This document shows, one piece after another, positions 45,982 through 55,368 of a stretch of 64,000 nucleotides of DNA; the first letter of the stretch is position 1; each line of letters begins with the position of its first letter. The translations under genes were made by a program, and so were the position numbers. Under the pieces are notes generated by a model. The model had not been told where the DNA came from. It saw nothing but the letters and a program-made list of their open reading frames with translations, and did not search any database. The stretch covers positions 1 to 64,000 of the forward strand of contig NZ_BAEH01000073.1 of assembly GCF_000241305.1 (NCBI RefSeq), written 5' to 3'. Source of the stretch: Gordonia effusa NBRC 100432. Its GTDB lineage: Bacteria; Actinomycetota; Actinomycetes; Mycobacteriales; Mycobacteriaceae.

Positions 45982-48690
45982 TCAGTGTGCGGCGTCGTCC
46001 CAGGACCGGCCGAAGCCGACCGACACATCAAGCGGCACTGACAGTTCGATTGCCGAACCCATTTCTTCCCGCACCAGCTTCTCGACGTCGTCGCGCTCGC
46101 CGTCGGCGATCTCCAGGACCAATTCGTCGTGCACCTGCAGGAGCATGCGGGAGCGTCGTTCCTCGGCGACCAACCGCTTGTGCACGTTGATCATCGCTAC
46201 CTTGATGATGTCGGCGGCCGTGCCCTGGATGGGGGCGTTGAGCGCCATCCGCTCGGCTGCCTGACGCCGCTGCCAGTTGCTGTGAGTGAGATCTGGCAAG
46301 TACCGTCGACGGCCGAAAAGCGTTGCGGTGTACTCGTTTTTGCGCGCCTGTCCAACCACGTCGCGCAAGTAGTCACGCACTCCGCCGAATCGCGCGAAGT
46401 ATGCCTCCATCTGTTCACTGGCCTCGTCACGACTGATACCGAGTTGCGCGGCGAGCCCGAACGCGCTCAACCCGTATGCCAGTCCATAGGACATCGCCTT
46501 GACCCGATGCCGCAATTCGGTTGTCACTTCATCGATCGGCACCCCGAACGCCCGCGATCCGACGAAATTGTGCAGATCCTCCCCCGAGTTGAACGCTTCG
46601 ATAAGACCCGCGTCCTCGGACACATGAGCCATGATGCGCATCTCGATCTGGCTGTAGTCGGCGGTCATCAAGGTCTCGAAACCCGAATCGTCCCCCGACT
46701 CCACCACGAACCCCTTGCGGATTTCCCGGCCAGCAGCCGTACGGACTGGAATGTTCTGCAAATTGGGTTCGGTCGATGACAGGCGGCCGGTCGCGGCGAT
46801 CGTCTGATTGAATGTCGTGTGGATTCGACCATCGGGCGCAACCGATTTCAATAGACCGTCGACGGTCACCTTCAATCGTGTCGCATCACGATGCTCCAGC
46901 AGGTGCGCCAAGAACGGATGCTCGGTCTTCTCGTACAGACTCTGCAGCGCGTCGGCGTCGGTGGTGTACCCCGTCTTGGTCTTCTTGGTCTTCGGCATAT
47001 CGAGCTTGTCGAAGAGGATTGTCTGCAGTTGTTTAGGTGAACCCAGATTGACCTGCTCGCCGATGACCGCGTACGCCGCATCTGCCGCGGTCCGCACTCG
47101 ATCGGCGAAACCCGCCTCAAGTGTCTGAAAGTGCTTGGTATCGACCGCGATTCCGGTCGCTTCCAGTTCGGCGAGTACGAACAGCAGCGGCAATTCCAGA
47201 TCGGTTAACAGCGACCGAGACTCGATCTGTTCGAGTTCGGCGTCGAAAGCGTCGGCCAACTCCGCGACTGCGCGGGCCTGCAGCATCTGTTGCTGGGCCT
47301 GCTTGTCGTCGGACGCGTCGGCGTCGAGGAGCGACATCTGACCGTCGCCGGGAGTGTCGTCGGCACGCAATTCTCGGCGCAGATAGCGCAGCGCGAGATC
47401 GTCGAGGTTGAAGGTGCGCTGACCGGGCCGGACGAGATAGGCGGCGAGTGAGGTGTCGCTACTGACACCTTTGAGCTTCCAGCCACGGCTACGCAAAGCA
47501 TGAAAAGCCCACTTAGCCTCGTGTACCGCCTTGTCTGCCCCATCATCAGCAAGCCAGTCACCCAGGGCCCGCTCATCGTCGGGATCGAGCGTGGCGGTGT
47601 CGAGGTACGCCGATACGCCGTCGGCAGCGGCGATGGCCAGCCCCTCGGTGTCAGAATCCATCACCGACTGCGCACCAACGATCGACAAGCCGCTGCGTCC
47701 GGTGCGGGCATGTTCATCCAGCCAGGCGCGTACCGTCCCGGCTGCCAACAACTCTCCATCAACTTCGAATCCCGCGTCGGCTTCCGGTTCGACTGACGTC
47801 AGTTGTGCGAACAGGCGATCACGCAGCACGCGGAATTCCAGCTCGTCGAACAGAGCGTGAACTCGCTCGCGATCCCACCCCACCACCTTCAGATCGTCTG
47901 GGCCGGAGGGTAATTCGACGTCTCGAATCAACTGAGTCAGTTGCCGGTTGGTTTGCACGGATGCCAAATTCGCCCGCAGCGCATCGCCTACTTTGCCGCG
48001 GACCTCATCCACGTGGTCGACCAGTTCTGACAACGATCCATAGTCTCGGATCCATTTGGCGGCGGTCTTCTCGCCGACGCCGGGGATATTGGGGAGATTG
48101 TCGCTCTTGTCGCCGCGGATTGCCGCGTAGTCGGGATACTGCGCCGGAGTGAGCCCGTATTTCTTCTCCACTTCTTCCGGCGTAAAGCGCGTCAGCTCCG
48201 ACACTCCGCGCTTGGGGTAGAGAACCGTGATGTTGTCGTTAACCAACTGCAGGGCATCCCGGTCACCGGTCACCACCAACACCTTGTAGTCACGCTCGTC
48301 GGCCTGAGTGGCCAGGGTGGCGATGACGTCGTCGGCCTCGAAATTCTCCACCGAGAAATGCGGGATCCCTAGGACGTCGAGCACGTCTTTGATGATGTCG
48401 ACCTGGCCGCGGAAGGCATCCGGTGACGACTCGCGCTGCGCTTTGTATTCGGGAAACATCTCCGAACGAAATGTCTTACGCGACACGTCGAAGGCCGCGG
48501 CCAGGTGCGTCGGCTGCTCGTCGCGCAGGAGGTTGATCAGCATCGAGGTAAAACCGAAGACCGCGTTGGTGACCTGCCCGGACGCCGTTGTGATGTCCGG
48601 CGGCAACGCGAAGAAGGCCCGGTAGGCCAGCGAGTGCCCGTCGAGGAGCATCAGGGTCGGCGTCTCTTGGGCTGTCTTGGTGTCACTCAC
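45982..48690 (-). CDS. polA: DNA polymerase I
   Basis: A 902-residue repair polymerase. The 5'-3' exonuclease domain occupies about the first 290 residues, a 3'-5' exonuclease-like domain the middle, and the polymerase from about 515. Motif A DYSQIEMRI, motif B RMALNAPIQGTAADIIK and motif C QVHDELVLE are intact. Mycobacterial PolA lacks proofreading; I did not check those residues. The GTG start lies 7 bases after TAGACT, so the message may be leaderless. It reads away from livF. Confidence 0.97.
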   Translation of the reverse strand: MSDTKTAQETPTLMLLDGHSLAYRAFFALPPDITTASGQVTNAVFGFTSMLINLLRDEQPTHLAAAFDVSRKTFRSEMFPEYKAQRESSPDAFRGQVDIIKDVLDVLGIPHFSVENFEADDVIATLATQADERDYKVLVVTGDRDALQLVNDNITVLYPKRGVSELTRFTPEEVEKKYGLTPAQYPDYAAIRGDKSDNLPNIPGVGEKTAAKWIRDYGSLSELVDHVDEVRGKVGDALRANLASVQTNRQLTQLIRDVELPSGPDDLKVVGWDRERVHALFDELEFRVLRDRLFAQLTSVEPEADAGFEVDGELLAAGTVRAWLDEHARTGRSGLSIVGAQSVMDSDTEGLAIAAADGVSAYLDTATLDPDDERALGDWLADDGADKAVHEAKWAFHALRSRGWKLKGVSSDTSLAAYLVRPGQRTFNLDDLALRYLRRELRADDTPGDGQMSLLDADASDDKQAQQQMLQARAVAELADAFDAELEQIESRSLLTDLELPLLFVLAELEATGIAVDTKHFQTLEAGFADRVRTAADAAYAVIGEQVNLGSPKQLQTILFDKLDMPKTKKTKTGYTTDADALQSLYEKTEHPFLAHLLEHRDATRLKVTVDGLLKSVAPDGRIHTTFNQTIAATGRLSSTEPNLQNIPVRTAAGREIRKGFVVESGDDSGFETLMTADYSQIEMRIMAHVSEDAGLIEAFNSGEDLHNFVGSRAFGVPIDEVTTELRHRVKAMSYGLAYGLSAFGLAAQLGISRDEASEQMEAYFARFGGVRDYLRDVVGQARKNEYTATLFGRRRYLPDLTHSNWQRRQAAERMALNAPIQGTAADIIKVAMINVHKRLVAEERRSRMLLQVHDELVLEIADGERDDVEKLVREEMGSAIELSVPLDVSVGFGRSWDDAAH

Positions 48691-48697
48691 CGTGTGG

Positions 48698-48720
48698 AGT
48701 CTAGTGCCTACTACCGACAG
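48698..48720 (-). promoter_or_regulatory. Degenerate PafBC-type promoter of polA
   Basis: Minus strand: CTGTCGGTA (48720-48712), 8 bases, TAGACT (48703-48698), then 7 bases to the GTG. Seven of nine bases match TTGTCRGTG and the spacing and -10 agree with the RecA-NDp motif. The whole gap to livF is 42 bp. Confidence 0.55.
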
Positions 48721-48732
48721 GGCGGGGCGCGG

Positions 48733-49482
48733 TTACGCGACTCCCAGGTAAGCGTCCCGCACGGCATTGTCATGCAGCAGATCACGCCCGGCGCCTTCTT
48801 TGGTAATGACGCCGGTTTCCATGATGTAGGCGCGGTCGGACCGACTCAGAGCCTGCTGTGCGTTCTGTTCGACCAGCAGCACAGTGGTCCCCTCGGAGTT
48901 GATCTGTTTGATAATCGCGAAAATCTGGGCGATTACCTTGGGCGCCAACCCCATTGACGGTTCATCCAGCAATAGCAGCCGCGGCCGCGCCATCAGCGCC
49001 CGCCCGATAGCGAGCATCTGCTGTTCGCCACCGGACATCGTGCCGCCGTACTGGCCACGTCGCTCGGCGAGTCGCGGGAACAGCCCCAGAACGTGGTCAA
49101 GGGTCGATCTGTAAGCCGGTTTGGACTCGAATTTCCTTGCGTAACAGCCCATATCAAGATTCTCTTGCACGGTCATGCCCGGGAAGATGTGTCGTCCCTC
49201 GGGAACCTGAATGATGCCTTGTTTCACTCGAGAATGGGTTGAGGCAACCGTGATATCGGTGCCGTCGAACATGATTCGCCCGGTTGTGGGTTTATGCAGT
49301 CCCGACAACGCGCGCATCGTCGTCGACTTTCCCGCGCCGTTCGCGCCGAGCAGAGTTACCAGCTCCCCGGGCCGAACATGCAGCGAAATCCCATGCAGGG
49401 CTTCGATCCGACCGTAGTGGACCGCGAGATCGTCGATGATCAGTAGCGGGTCGTCAACCGATTGCTCAGGCGATCTCGTCAT
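48733..49482 (-). CDS. livF: Branched-chain amino-acid ABC transporter ATPase
   Basis: A 249-residue LivF-type ATPase. Walker A GANGAGKST, the family-typical VPEGRHIFPGMTVQENL segment, signature MSGGEQQML and LLLDEPSMGLAP are present. I use ATG 49482 (MTRSPEQ), with GGAG 8 bases upstream inside livG, giving a 17-bp overlap; the frame is open 42 bp further. It is the last gene of livKHMGF. Confidence 0.96.
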   Translation of the reverse strand: MTRSPEQSVDDPLLIIDDLAVHYGRIEALHGISLHVRPGELVTLLGANGAGKSTTMRALSGLHKPTTGRIMFDGTDITVASTHSRVKQGIIQVPEGRHIFPGMTVQENLDMGCYARKFESKPAYRSTLDHVLGLFPRLAERRGQYGGTMSGGEQQMLAIGRALMARPRLLLLDEPSMGLAPKVIAQIFAIIKQINSEGTTVLLVEQNAQQALSRSDRAYIMETGVITKEGAGRDLLHDNAVRDAYLGVA

Positions 49483-50485
49483 CAGGTACTCCAAGGTAGG
49501 CCGCAATGACTGCGGGGTTCTCACGCACGTGCGCCGGTGTCCCCTCGGCGATCTTACGACCGAACTCCAGCACTACGATTCGATCGGTTACCCCCATGAC
49601 CAGGCGCATATCGTGCTCGATGAGCAGTACCGTGTAGCCGTCGTCGCGGATCTTACGAATGAGATCCATCAATGCGGCCTTCTCCCGGGGGTTGAATCCG
49701 GCGGCCGGCTCGTCAAGACATAGCAGTTTCGGTTCGGTTGCCAACGCCCGCGCGATTTCCAGCCGCCGCTGGTCACCGTAGGACAAGTTGGATGCCTTCT
49801 CGGCGGCACGGGACGCGATGCCCACGAATTCCAACAAGGCCATCCCGCGGTCGACGGCGTCGTGCTCCTCGCGGTAATGCCGCGGGGTGCGGAAGATCGC
49901 CCCGGCCACCGAGGTGTGGTGCCGGGCGTCGGTCCCGACGGCCACATTCTCCAGCGCGGTCATCTCGCCCCATAACCGCACGTTCTGGAATGTACGGGCG
50001 ATACCCAGCCGAGTAATCTTGTGCTGCTTGACTTTTCCGAGCAGCTTGCCGTCGAAGACCACTGTGCCGCGGCTGGGTCGGTAGACGCCGGTGATGGCGT
50101 TGAAGCATGTCGTTTTGCCCGCGCCGTTTGGCCCGATGAGACCGAGGATTTCGCCGCGCTTGATATCGAAGGTGACGTCATCGAGGGCGGCCAGGCCGCC
50201 GAATTCTACCGTAATGCCATCGACCTCGAGTAATACCTCACCTTCAGCCGATGCCATCTCACGTTGCGGCGCAACGATTTCCGCGACGGCCTCCGGATCA
50301 GCCAGAGCCGGATCGATCGCGGCCGGATCGACCACCACGGTGGTGTCGGCAGCAGTATCGTCAACAGCGACGGAATCGGGTTGCACTTCGGTCTCGGCGT
50401 CCGACTTGGTCAAGTCGGCGGGTGCCTGCGTGTCGGGCTCCTGCACCGAATCAGCCGTCCAGTCGTCGGAACGTCGATGTCTCAT
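49466..50485 (-). CDS. livG: Branched-chain amino-acid ABC transporter ATPase with acidic N-terminal extension
   Basis: LivG-type ATPase, 339 residues. The ABC domain starts near residue 85; Walker [10 protein letters not shown], signature [15 protein letters not shown] and [13 protein letters not shown] are intact, and the C-terminal [18 protein letters not shown] is typical. The first 80 residues are an acidic Asp/Ala-rich stretch not usual for LivG. The ATG overlaps the livM stop by 4 bp, so the extension is probably translated. An internal Met77 (MASAEGEV) would give a normal-size protein. Confidence 0.94.
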   Translation of the reverse strand: MRHRRSDDWTADSVQEPDTQAPADLTKSDAETEVQPDSVAVDDTAADTTVVVDPAAIDPALADPEAVAEIVAPQREMASAEGEVLLEVDGITVEFGGLAALDDVTFDIKRGEILGLIGPNGAGKTTCFNAITGVYRPSRGTVVFDGKLLGKVKQHKITRLGIARTFQNVRLWGEMTALENVAVGTDARHHTSVAGAIFRTPRHYREEHDAVDRGMALLEFVGIASRAAEKASNLSYGDQRRLEIARALATEPKLLCLDEPAAGFNPREKAALMDLIRKIRDDGYTVLLIEHDMRLVMGVTDRIVVLEFGRKIAEGTPAHVRENPAVIAAYLGVPDDEIA

Positions 50486-51669
50486 GAGCGAACCTCCTGC
50501 GCGACGGCTTCCGAATCTGGTACCCGCCGCGCCGTCGAATAGACCTTGCGGCCGAAGGTAATTAGCTTGGCCCGCGCCGGGAACAACCCTTGTGGGCGGA
50601 AGATCATCAAGAGCACCAACGCGATTCCGAAGAACAGGTATTTGTAGTCACCGAGCGATTGTCCGCCGACTTCGATGCCCTGCACTTTCGCCGGTAGGTA
50701 CACGACGATAAACGCACCGACGATCACACCGAGTTTGTTGCCCTGACCACCGAGTACCACCGCGCACAGGAACAGCATCGAGTTGATGACGGTGAATGCC
50801 TTCGGGTCGACGTACTGAACCTGTCCGGCGTAGATGGCACCCGAAAGGCCACCAACTCCGGCGCCGATAACAAAGGCCCACAATTTGTACTTGAACGTCG
50901 GGACGCCCATGATCTCCGCCGCATCTTCGTCTTCGCGGATGGCGATCCAGGAGCGACCGACCCGGCTACGCTCCAGATTGCCCACCACTAGCAGCACCAA
51001 GATGATCGCGGCGATACCCAGCCAATACCACCAGACACCGTAGCTAATTCCAGAATCATTCGAGTTAGAGAAGACGCCCTCGGGGTGCGCATCGGACTTG
51101 CCCAGTTCCGGGAATAGCACGTTGTTGAGGCCGGCGGCTCCGTTGGTGAGACCCTTGAGGTTGTCGGCCAGCAGCCGGACGATTTCGCCGAAACCAAGCG
51201 TGACGATCGCGAGATAGTCGCCCCGCACGCGCAGCGTCGGCGTACCCAAAATCACGCCAGTCAGGCCGGTGATAATGATCGCCAGCGGTACACACGCCAG
51301 CCACGCCCACGGCCCCGAGAACAGTCCGTGGTCGGCACTATCCCAGAGCGGACTGGCCGGGCTGGTCAGCAGTGCGACCGCATACGCACCGACCGCGTAG
51401 AACCCGACGTAACCCAAATCGAGCAAACCTGTCTGTCCGACAACAACATTCAGGCCGATCGCGATCAACGCGACCATCGCGACCTGAGCCATCGTGGCAC
51501 CGAAATCAACGGCGGTGGTGGTGATGAACGGTGGCTTGATTACCGGCAAGAGGGCCAGTAGCAGGATCAGCGGTGCACCCGCTACCCATTGCATCGGACG
51601 GGATAGATCGTTCCAACGATCGCGGATCGGTATCCAGATCGACAACCATCGCTCGACGAACTTGCTCAT
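50482..51669 (-). CDS. livM: Branched-chain amino-acid ABC transporter permease LivM
   Basis: A 395-residue membrane permease with about ten membrane segments. [25 protein letters not shown] and the [19 protein letters not shown] loop are family hallmarks. The C-terminal RPQGLFP ends the domain. ATG 51669 (MSKFVERW) overlaps the livH stop by 4 bp; the longer frame upstream lies inside livH and is not conserved. Confidence 0.95.
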   Translation of the reverse strand: MSKFVERWLSIWIPIRDRWNDLSRPMQWVAGAPLILLLALLPVIKPPFITTTAVDFGATMAQVAMVALIAIGLNVVVGQTGLLDLGYVGFYAVGAYAVALLTSPASPLWDSADHGLFSGPWAWLACVPLAIIITGLTGVILGTPTLRVRGDYLAIVTLGFGEIVRLLADNLKGLTNGAAGLNNVLFPELGKSDAHPEGVFSNSNDSGISYGVWWYWLGIAAIILVLLVVGNLERSRVGRSWIAIREDEDAAEIMGVPTFKYKLWAFVIGAGVGGLSGAIYAGQVQYVDPKAFTVINSMLFLCAVVLGGQGNKLGVIVGAFIVVYLPAKVQGIEVGGQSLGDYKYLFFGIALVLLMIFRPQGLFPARAKLITFGRKVYSTARRVPDSEAVAQEVRS

Positions 51670-52736
51670 ACGCGCGCCTTTCCAAGCTTCTCCCCAAGGA
51701 TGCCGGTCGGTCGGAACATCAGCACGAGAATCAACAGGGCGAACGCGACGACGTCTTTCCACTGATTGCCGAAGACGACCGAACCGTAGTTCTCCATCAC
51801 GCCGAGCAACAGACCGCCGAGCAGGGCGCCGCGAACGTTGCCAATACCGCCGAGAACCGCCGCACAGAACGCCTTGATGCCGAGGATGAAGCCGCCGTAG
51901 TAGACGATATTCGTGGGGATACGCAAGGTGTAGAAGAGCGCCGCGGCGCCGGCGAGTATTCCGCCGATCAAGAAGGTCACCATAATGGTGCGTTCCCGTG
52001 AGACGCCCATAAGGAGCGCGGCGTCGGGGTCTTGCGCGACCGACCGGACTCCACGGCCGAGTTTCGTTTTGTTGAGCGCCAGGTCGGTCCCCAGCGCTAG
52101 CCCGATCGCGACAATGATGGTGACCAATGTCAGGTTCGACACCGACGCACCAAAGATGTGGAACTGGGTAGTCGGATCGACGAGTTTGATCTGCGGCTGC
52201 GCGGTCGAACCACCGAGCCGCGGAGTGGTCGGGATCTTCGGCAGGAGGTAGTGCACCACTTCCTGCAGGACGAACGACATACCGATCGCGGTAATCAGGA
52301 AAGCGAGCGGTTTGGCACCTCGACGTCGTAGCGGCCGGTACGCGACGAACTCCAAACCGACTGCGGCGGTACCGGATACAGCCATACCGAGCAGACCGGC
52401 GACTAACAAGTACACGATTGTCATCATCGTGCCGGAGTTGTAGGTGTCGCCTGAGGGCGAGAACCCCAGCAGCAGGAGACCAACGTACTGCCCGAACATG
52501 CCGAGCATGAAGATCTCGGAGTGCGCGAAGTTGATGAGTTTGAGGACGCCGTAGACCAATGTGTAGCCGACCGCCACCAGTGCGTAGATCGAGCCATAGG
52601 CCAGGCCTTCAATGGTCAGGCTCCAGAACCCGGCGCGTAGTGCGCCGAGGTCGAAATTGAGATCAGAGGCGATGGTCTGCGGTTCGAGCACTTGAGGTGC
52701 CGTTGCTATCGTCTCGGCAAGGGTGTGGACGATCAT
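51666..52736 (-). CDS. livH: Branched-chain amino-acid ABC transporter permease LivH
   Basis: A 356-residue permease partner of LivM. GLAYGSIYALVAVGYTLVYGVLKLINFAHSE is the family core and [15 protein letters not shown] ends the protein. An N-terminal segment of about 35 residues precedes the first membrane helix. It follows livK by 105 bp containing a hairpin and overlaps livM by 4 bp. Confidence 0.95.
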   Translation of the reverse strand: MIVHTLAETIATAPQVLEPQTIASDLNFDLGALRAGFWSLTIEGLAYGSIYALVAVGYTLVYGVLKLINFAHSEIFMLGMFGQYVGLLLLGFSPSGDTYNSGTMMTIVYLLVAGLLGMAVSGTAAVGLEFVAYRPLRRRGAKPLAFLITAIGMSFVLQEVVHYLLPKIPTTPRLGGSTAQPQIKLVDPTTQFHIFGASVSNLTLVTIIVAIGLALGTDLALNKTKLGRGVRSVAQDPDAALLMGVSRERTIMVTFLIGGILAGAAALFYTLRIPTNIVYYGGFILGIKAFCAAVLGGIGNVRGALLGGLLLGVMENYGSVVFGNQWKDVVAFALLILVLMFRPTGILGEKLGKARV

Positions 52737-52794
52737 TCGTGGAGTTTCACCGCGCTATCTTCTCGCGTACCGACAGGTCACAGCATGTGAGACG

Positions 52795-52830
52795 ACAGCA
52801 TGCCCGGACACCAGGGTCCGGACATGCTGT
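52795..52830 (-). promoter_or_regulatory. Hairpin between livK and livH
   Basis: ACAGCATGCCCGGAC (52795-52809) pairs with GTCCGGACATGCTGT (52816-52830) with one mismatch around a 6-base loop, beginning 12 bp after the livK stop. No U-run follows. In many ABC operons such a hairpin protects the binding-protein message or partly stops transcription, so that binding protein exceeds membrane subunits. Confidence 0.6.
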
Positions 52831-52841
52831 GCGTCATCGAA

Positions 52842-54065
52842 TTACTTGACCTGGTAGACCCAGATATTGGATGAGGTCAGCTCACCCTTCGGAGTCCACT
52901 GGTACTTACGCGCCAGTCCGTTCCCGCTGTAGTTCTTCACGTAGTTCAGTAGCGCCGAACGAGTGCGCTTACCCTCGGTGATGCCCTTCATCAGGATGGT
53001 CGCGAGGTCGTATGCCTCCACCGAGTAGACGCCCGGCTTCTGGTTGAACTTCGCGGTGTAGTCAGCTTTGAACTTGTCCGGCGCCGGGCCACACGGGCAG
53101 GACAGCACCGCACCCTTAGCCGAATTGCCCGCCAGGGAAATGAAGTTGGGGTCATTGGCGCCGTCACCGGAAACAAAGGTGACGTCGGGGGCAGCCGACT
53201 TCAATTGCTGCGCAAGAGGTGCGGCCTCGGAGTAGTACCCCGCGTAGAACACGGCGTCGGGGCTAGCCTGCTGAATCTTGGTCACCACCGCCGAGAAGTC
53301 ACGCTCCCCCTTCTTGACATCGCCATCGCAGTCGGCGTTGGCCGATCCCAGCGAAGCGCTGACCGCACGCGCCAGTCCCGCACCGTATTCGGTGTCGTCT
53401 TTGATGACACACACCTTCTTCTTGCCGAGCTTGCCGGTGAGGTACTTGGCGACCGCGGGTCCCTGTACGTCGTCGTTGGCCAGTCCGCGGAAGAAGGTCT
53501 TCCAGCCGTTGTCGGTCAGTGCCGGGTTGGTCGCGGAGGCAGTCACCGAGACCAGACCGGCTTGGCTGAATACGCCACCGGTGGCCTTGGTTTCACCGGA
53601 GAAGGCCGGACCGATCAGCGCGACGATTGAGTCCTGCGAGACGATCTGCGGCGCGACCTGTGTTGCCTTCTGCGGATCACCTTCTGTGTCAAAGGTTTTC
53701 AGCGTGATCTGGCAGTCGGCATTGGCCGCGTTGTGTTGATCGACGGCCAATTGTGCGCCGTAGCGGATGTTGATACCCAACGCGGCGTCGGCGCCGGTGA
53801 GCGCACCAGCCATCGCGATGGTCGTGTTGGGGCATTTGGCTTTGCCGTCCCCGGCCGGGTCAGCAGCGTCGGTCTCGGCGGTAACCGGAACCTCTTGGCC
53901 GGATGTGTTGATCTGTGCCAACTTGTCGATCGACAGTCCGGAGCTGGGCGCACCTGCGCTGCTTCCGGACTCATCGGAGTTGGTCGATTTGCTGCCACAC
54001 GCGGAGACTGCGAGCACTCCGGTGAGTGCCACCGCTAGGGCGGTCGTGGTCATGCGACGGTGCAT
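52842..54065 (-). CDS. livK: Branched-chain amino-acid binding lipoprotein
   Basis: A 407-residue periplasmic-binding-protein type I receptor. Lipobox LAVSAC anchors Cys23. The ligand fold begins about residue 75 with IAMAGALTGADAALG, and VALIGPAFSGETKA and GGVFSQAGLVSVTASATNP are the ligand-contact loops. Family members bind branched-chain or other amino acids; the ligand here is not defined. GAGAGG lies 7 bases before the ATG. First gene of livKHMGF. Confidence 0.93.
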   Translation of the reverse strand: MHRRMTTTALAVALTGVLAVSACGSKSTNSDESGSSAGAPSSGLSIDKLAQINTSGQEVPVTAETDAADPAGDGKAKCPNTTIAMAGALTGADAALGINIRYGAQLAVDQHNAANADCQITLKTFDTEGDPQKATQVAPQIVSQDSIVALIGPAFSGETKATGGVFSQAGLVSVTASATNPALTDNGWKTFFRGLANDDVQGPAVAKYLTGKLGKKKVCVIKDDTEYGAGLARAVSASLGSANADCDGDVKKGERDFSAVVTKIQQASPDAVFYAGYYSEAAPLAQQLKSAAPDVTFVSGDGANDPNFISLAGNSAKGAVLSCPCGPAPDKFKADYTAKFNQKPGVYSVEAYDLATILMKGITEGKRTRSALLNYVKNYSGNGLARKYQWTPKGELTSSNIWVYQVK

Positions 54066-54245
54066 TTAGCTACCTCTCACTTGCCCTCCGACGCCGGTAC
54101 GCGGAGGTTCTACTAGGGAAGACCCTCGCAAAAAGATAAACCGAACGTCGTGCGGGCGCGCGCTTTTGGGACAACCGTGCAGGCACTCTTGTGGGAGAGT
54201 TTCACAGATTTAACACGATGTCCGCTTTAGGCGGTATGTGAGAGA

Positions 54246-54851
54246 TCAACCGAGAGTTTCGACGACGACCTGCGCGACGGCCTTCATGGTCGTGCGGCGG
54301 TCCATCGCGGCGCGCTGAATCCAGCTGAACGCCTCGGGTTCGCTCATCGATTGCTTGGCCATCAGAAGTCCCTTGGCGCGGTCGACGAGTTTGCGGGTTT
54401 CCAGGCGGTCGCCGATCGTGGCGACCTCCTTCTCCAGCGCGGTCAACTCCTGATAGCGACTAACCGCGACTTCGATCGCGGGCACCAAGTCGGTTTTCGT
54501 GAACGGTTTGACGAGATATGCCATCGCGCCTGCGTCGCGCGCCTTCTCGATGAAGTCGCGCTGGCTGAACGCGGTCAGCATTACTACCGGCGCGAGTCGT
54601 TTGGCGGCGATCTCGGTGGCGGCGTCGATACCGTCGCGGACTGGCATCTTGATATCCATGATCACGAGGTCGGGATTGAGTTTGACGGTGAGGTCGACGG
54701 CGACCTGCCCGTTGGGCGCCTCCCCAACGACGTCGTAGCCCTCTTCGCGCAGCATTTCGATGAGGTCCATCCGGATCAGCGAATCGTCTTCGGCGACCAG
54801 GACGCGGTGCGCGGTCGGCGTTACCTCGCCTGCCTGCGTGCTGTCTGTCAT
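54246..54851 (-). CDS. pdtaR: Response regulator with ANTAR RNA-binding output domain
   Basis: A 201-residue two-component response regulator. The receiver domain has the acidic pair EDD (21-23), phosphoacceptor Asp66 in VIMDIKMP and Lys in LVKPFTK. The C-terminal ANTAR domain (about 145-200, RKLVDRAKGLLMAKQSMSEPEAFSWIQ) binds paired hairpins in nascent RNA to prevent termination. This is the PdtaR (Rv1626) type; its kinase PdtaS is not in the window. ATG 54851 with GAGAGG upstream is chosen. Confidence 0.95.
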   Translation of the reverse strand: MTDSTQAGEVTPTAHRVLVAEDDSLIRMDLIEMLREEGYDVVGEAPNGQVAVDLTVKLNPDLVIMDIKMPVRDGIDAATEIAAKRLAPVVMLTAFSQRDFIEKARDAGAMAYLVKPFTKTDLVPAIEVAVSRYQELTALEKEVATIGDRLETRKLVDRAKGLLMAKQSMSEPEAFSWIQRAAMDRRTTMKAVAQVVVETLG

Positions 54852-54960
54852 CGCTTTCGCCTCTCTCCCAAACACATTCGCCGACGATCACCGCACGTCG
54901 CGCACCCATGACCCTACCGGGTTGGATTCTCCTGGCACCGATCTACTAGAGTGATCTCTC

Positions 54961-54978
54961 GCGGCTCTCACGAGCCGC
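54961..54978 (+). promoter_or_regulatory. Hairpin immediately before the tRNA
   Basis: GCGGCTC-TCAC-GAGCCGC is a perfect 7-bp stem with 4-base loop ending 2 bases before the tRNA 5' end. It would form in the precursor, where RNase P cuts. Confidence 0.5.
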
Positions 54979-54980
54979 AT

Positions 54981-55054
54981 GCCCTCGTAGCCCAATTGGC
55001 AGAGGCAACGGATTCAAAACCCGTCCAGTGTGAGTTCGAGTCTCACCGAGGGCA
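54981..55054 (+). tRNA. tRNA-Leu (anticodon CAA), short variable arm
   Basis: A 74-base cloverleaf. The acceptor GCCCTCG pairs with CGAGGGC and the discriminator is A. The D arm has AATTGGCAGA as its loop, and the T arm is GTGAG-TTCGAGT-CTCAC. The anticodon arm ACGGA-TTCAAAA-CCCGT has a 7-base loop with anticodon CAA, reading UUG, and an A-C pair closing the loop. The variable region is only CCAGT, whereas tRNA-Leu normally has a long arm. The A discriminator fits leucine. CCA is not encoded. Confidence 0.88.
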
Positions 55055-55062
55055 CAGTGAGA

Positions 55063-55088
55063 CCCCTGTTCAGCAGGGGCTGCGTTTT
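55063..55088 (+). terminator. Intrinsic terminator of the tRNA
   Basis: CCCCTG-TTCAG-CAGGGG (55063-55079) is followed by TTTT at 55085-55088, starting 8 bases after the tRNA end. A normal intrinsic terminator. Confidence 0.8.
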
Positions 55089-55368
55089 CAAATGCGGTCA
55101 GAACTGGTGTCTGGCCATGTCGAATTGCCTGCGTTTGGCGTCGCAGCCGCCATACTCACCAAGTACGCACTCATCCAGACCACTTCATCAAAAGCTGACA
55201 CCTCAACTTGACGGCGGGCGACCGTCAGCGAACCAGGCTCGCAGCTCTCGCGGCCCTAGCCCTACTTCATGAGCCCCGTGGGCGCGCATCGATTTTCAGC
55301 CGTTCGCCATCTTGGGCCCGAATCGGCGACCCCAGTTGTGCAGCGATTCCCCCCGTGCGAGGATCCGC
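55089..55368. other. 280-bp stretch without recognisable gene
   Basis: Between the tRNA terminator and the end of the TetR gene I see no convincing reading frame, repeat or RNA on either strand. It marks the change from the syntenic core to an accessory-looking region. No integrase remnant or copy of the tRNA 3' end is visible. Confidence 0.5.

Noticed and set aside
54981-55368. Prophage or integrative element inserted in the tRNA-Leu gene
   Set aside because: No integrase, no second copy of the tRNA 3' end and no phage genes up to the window end. An older exchange cannot be excluded.
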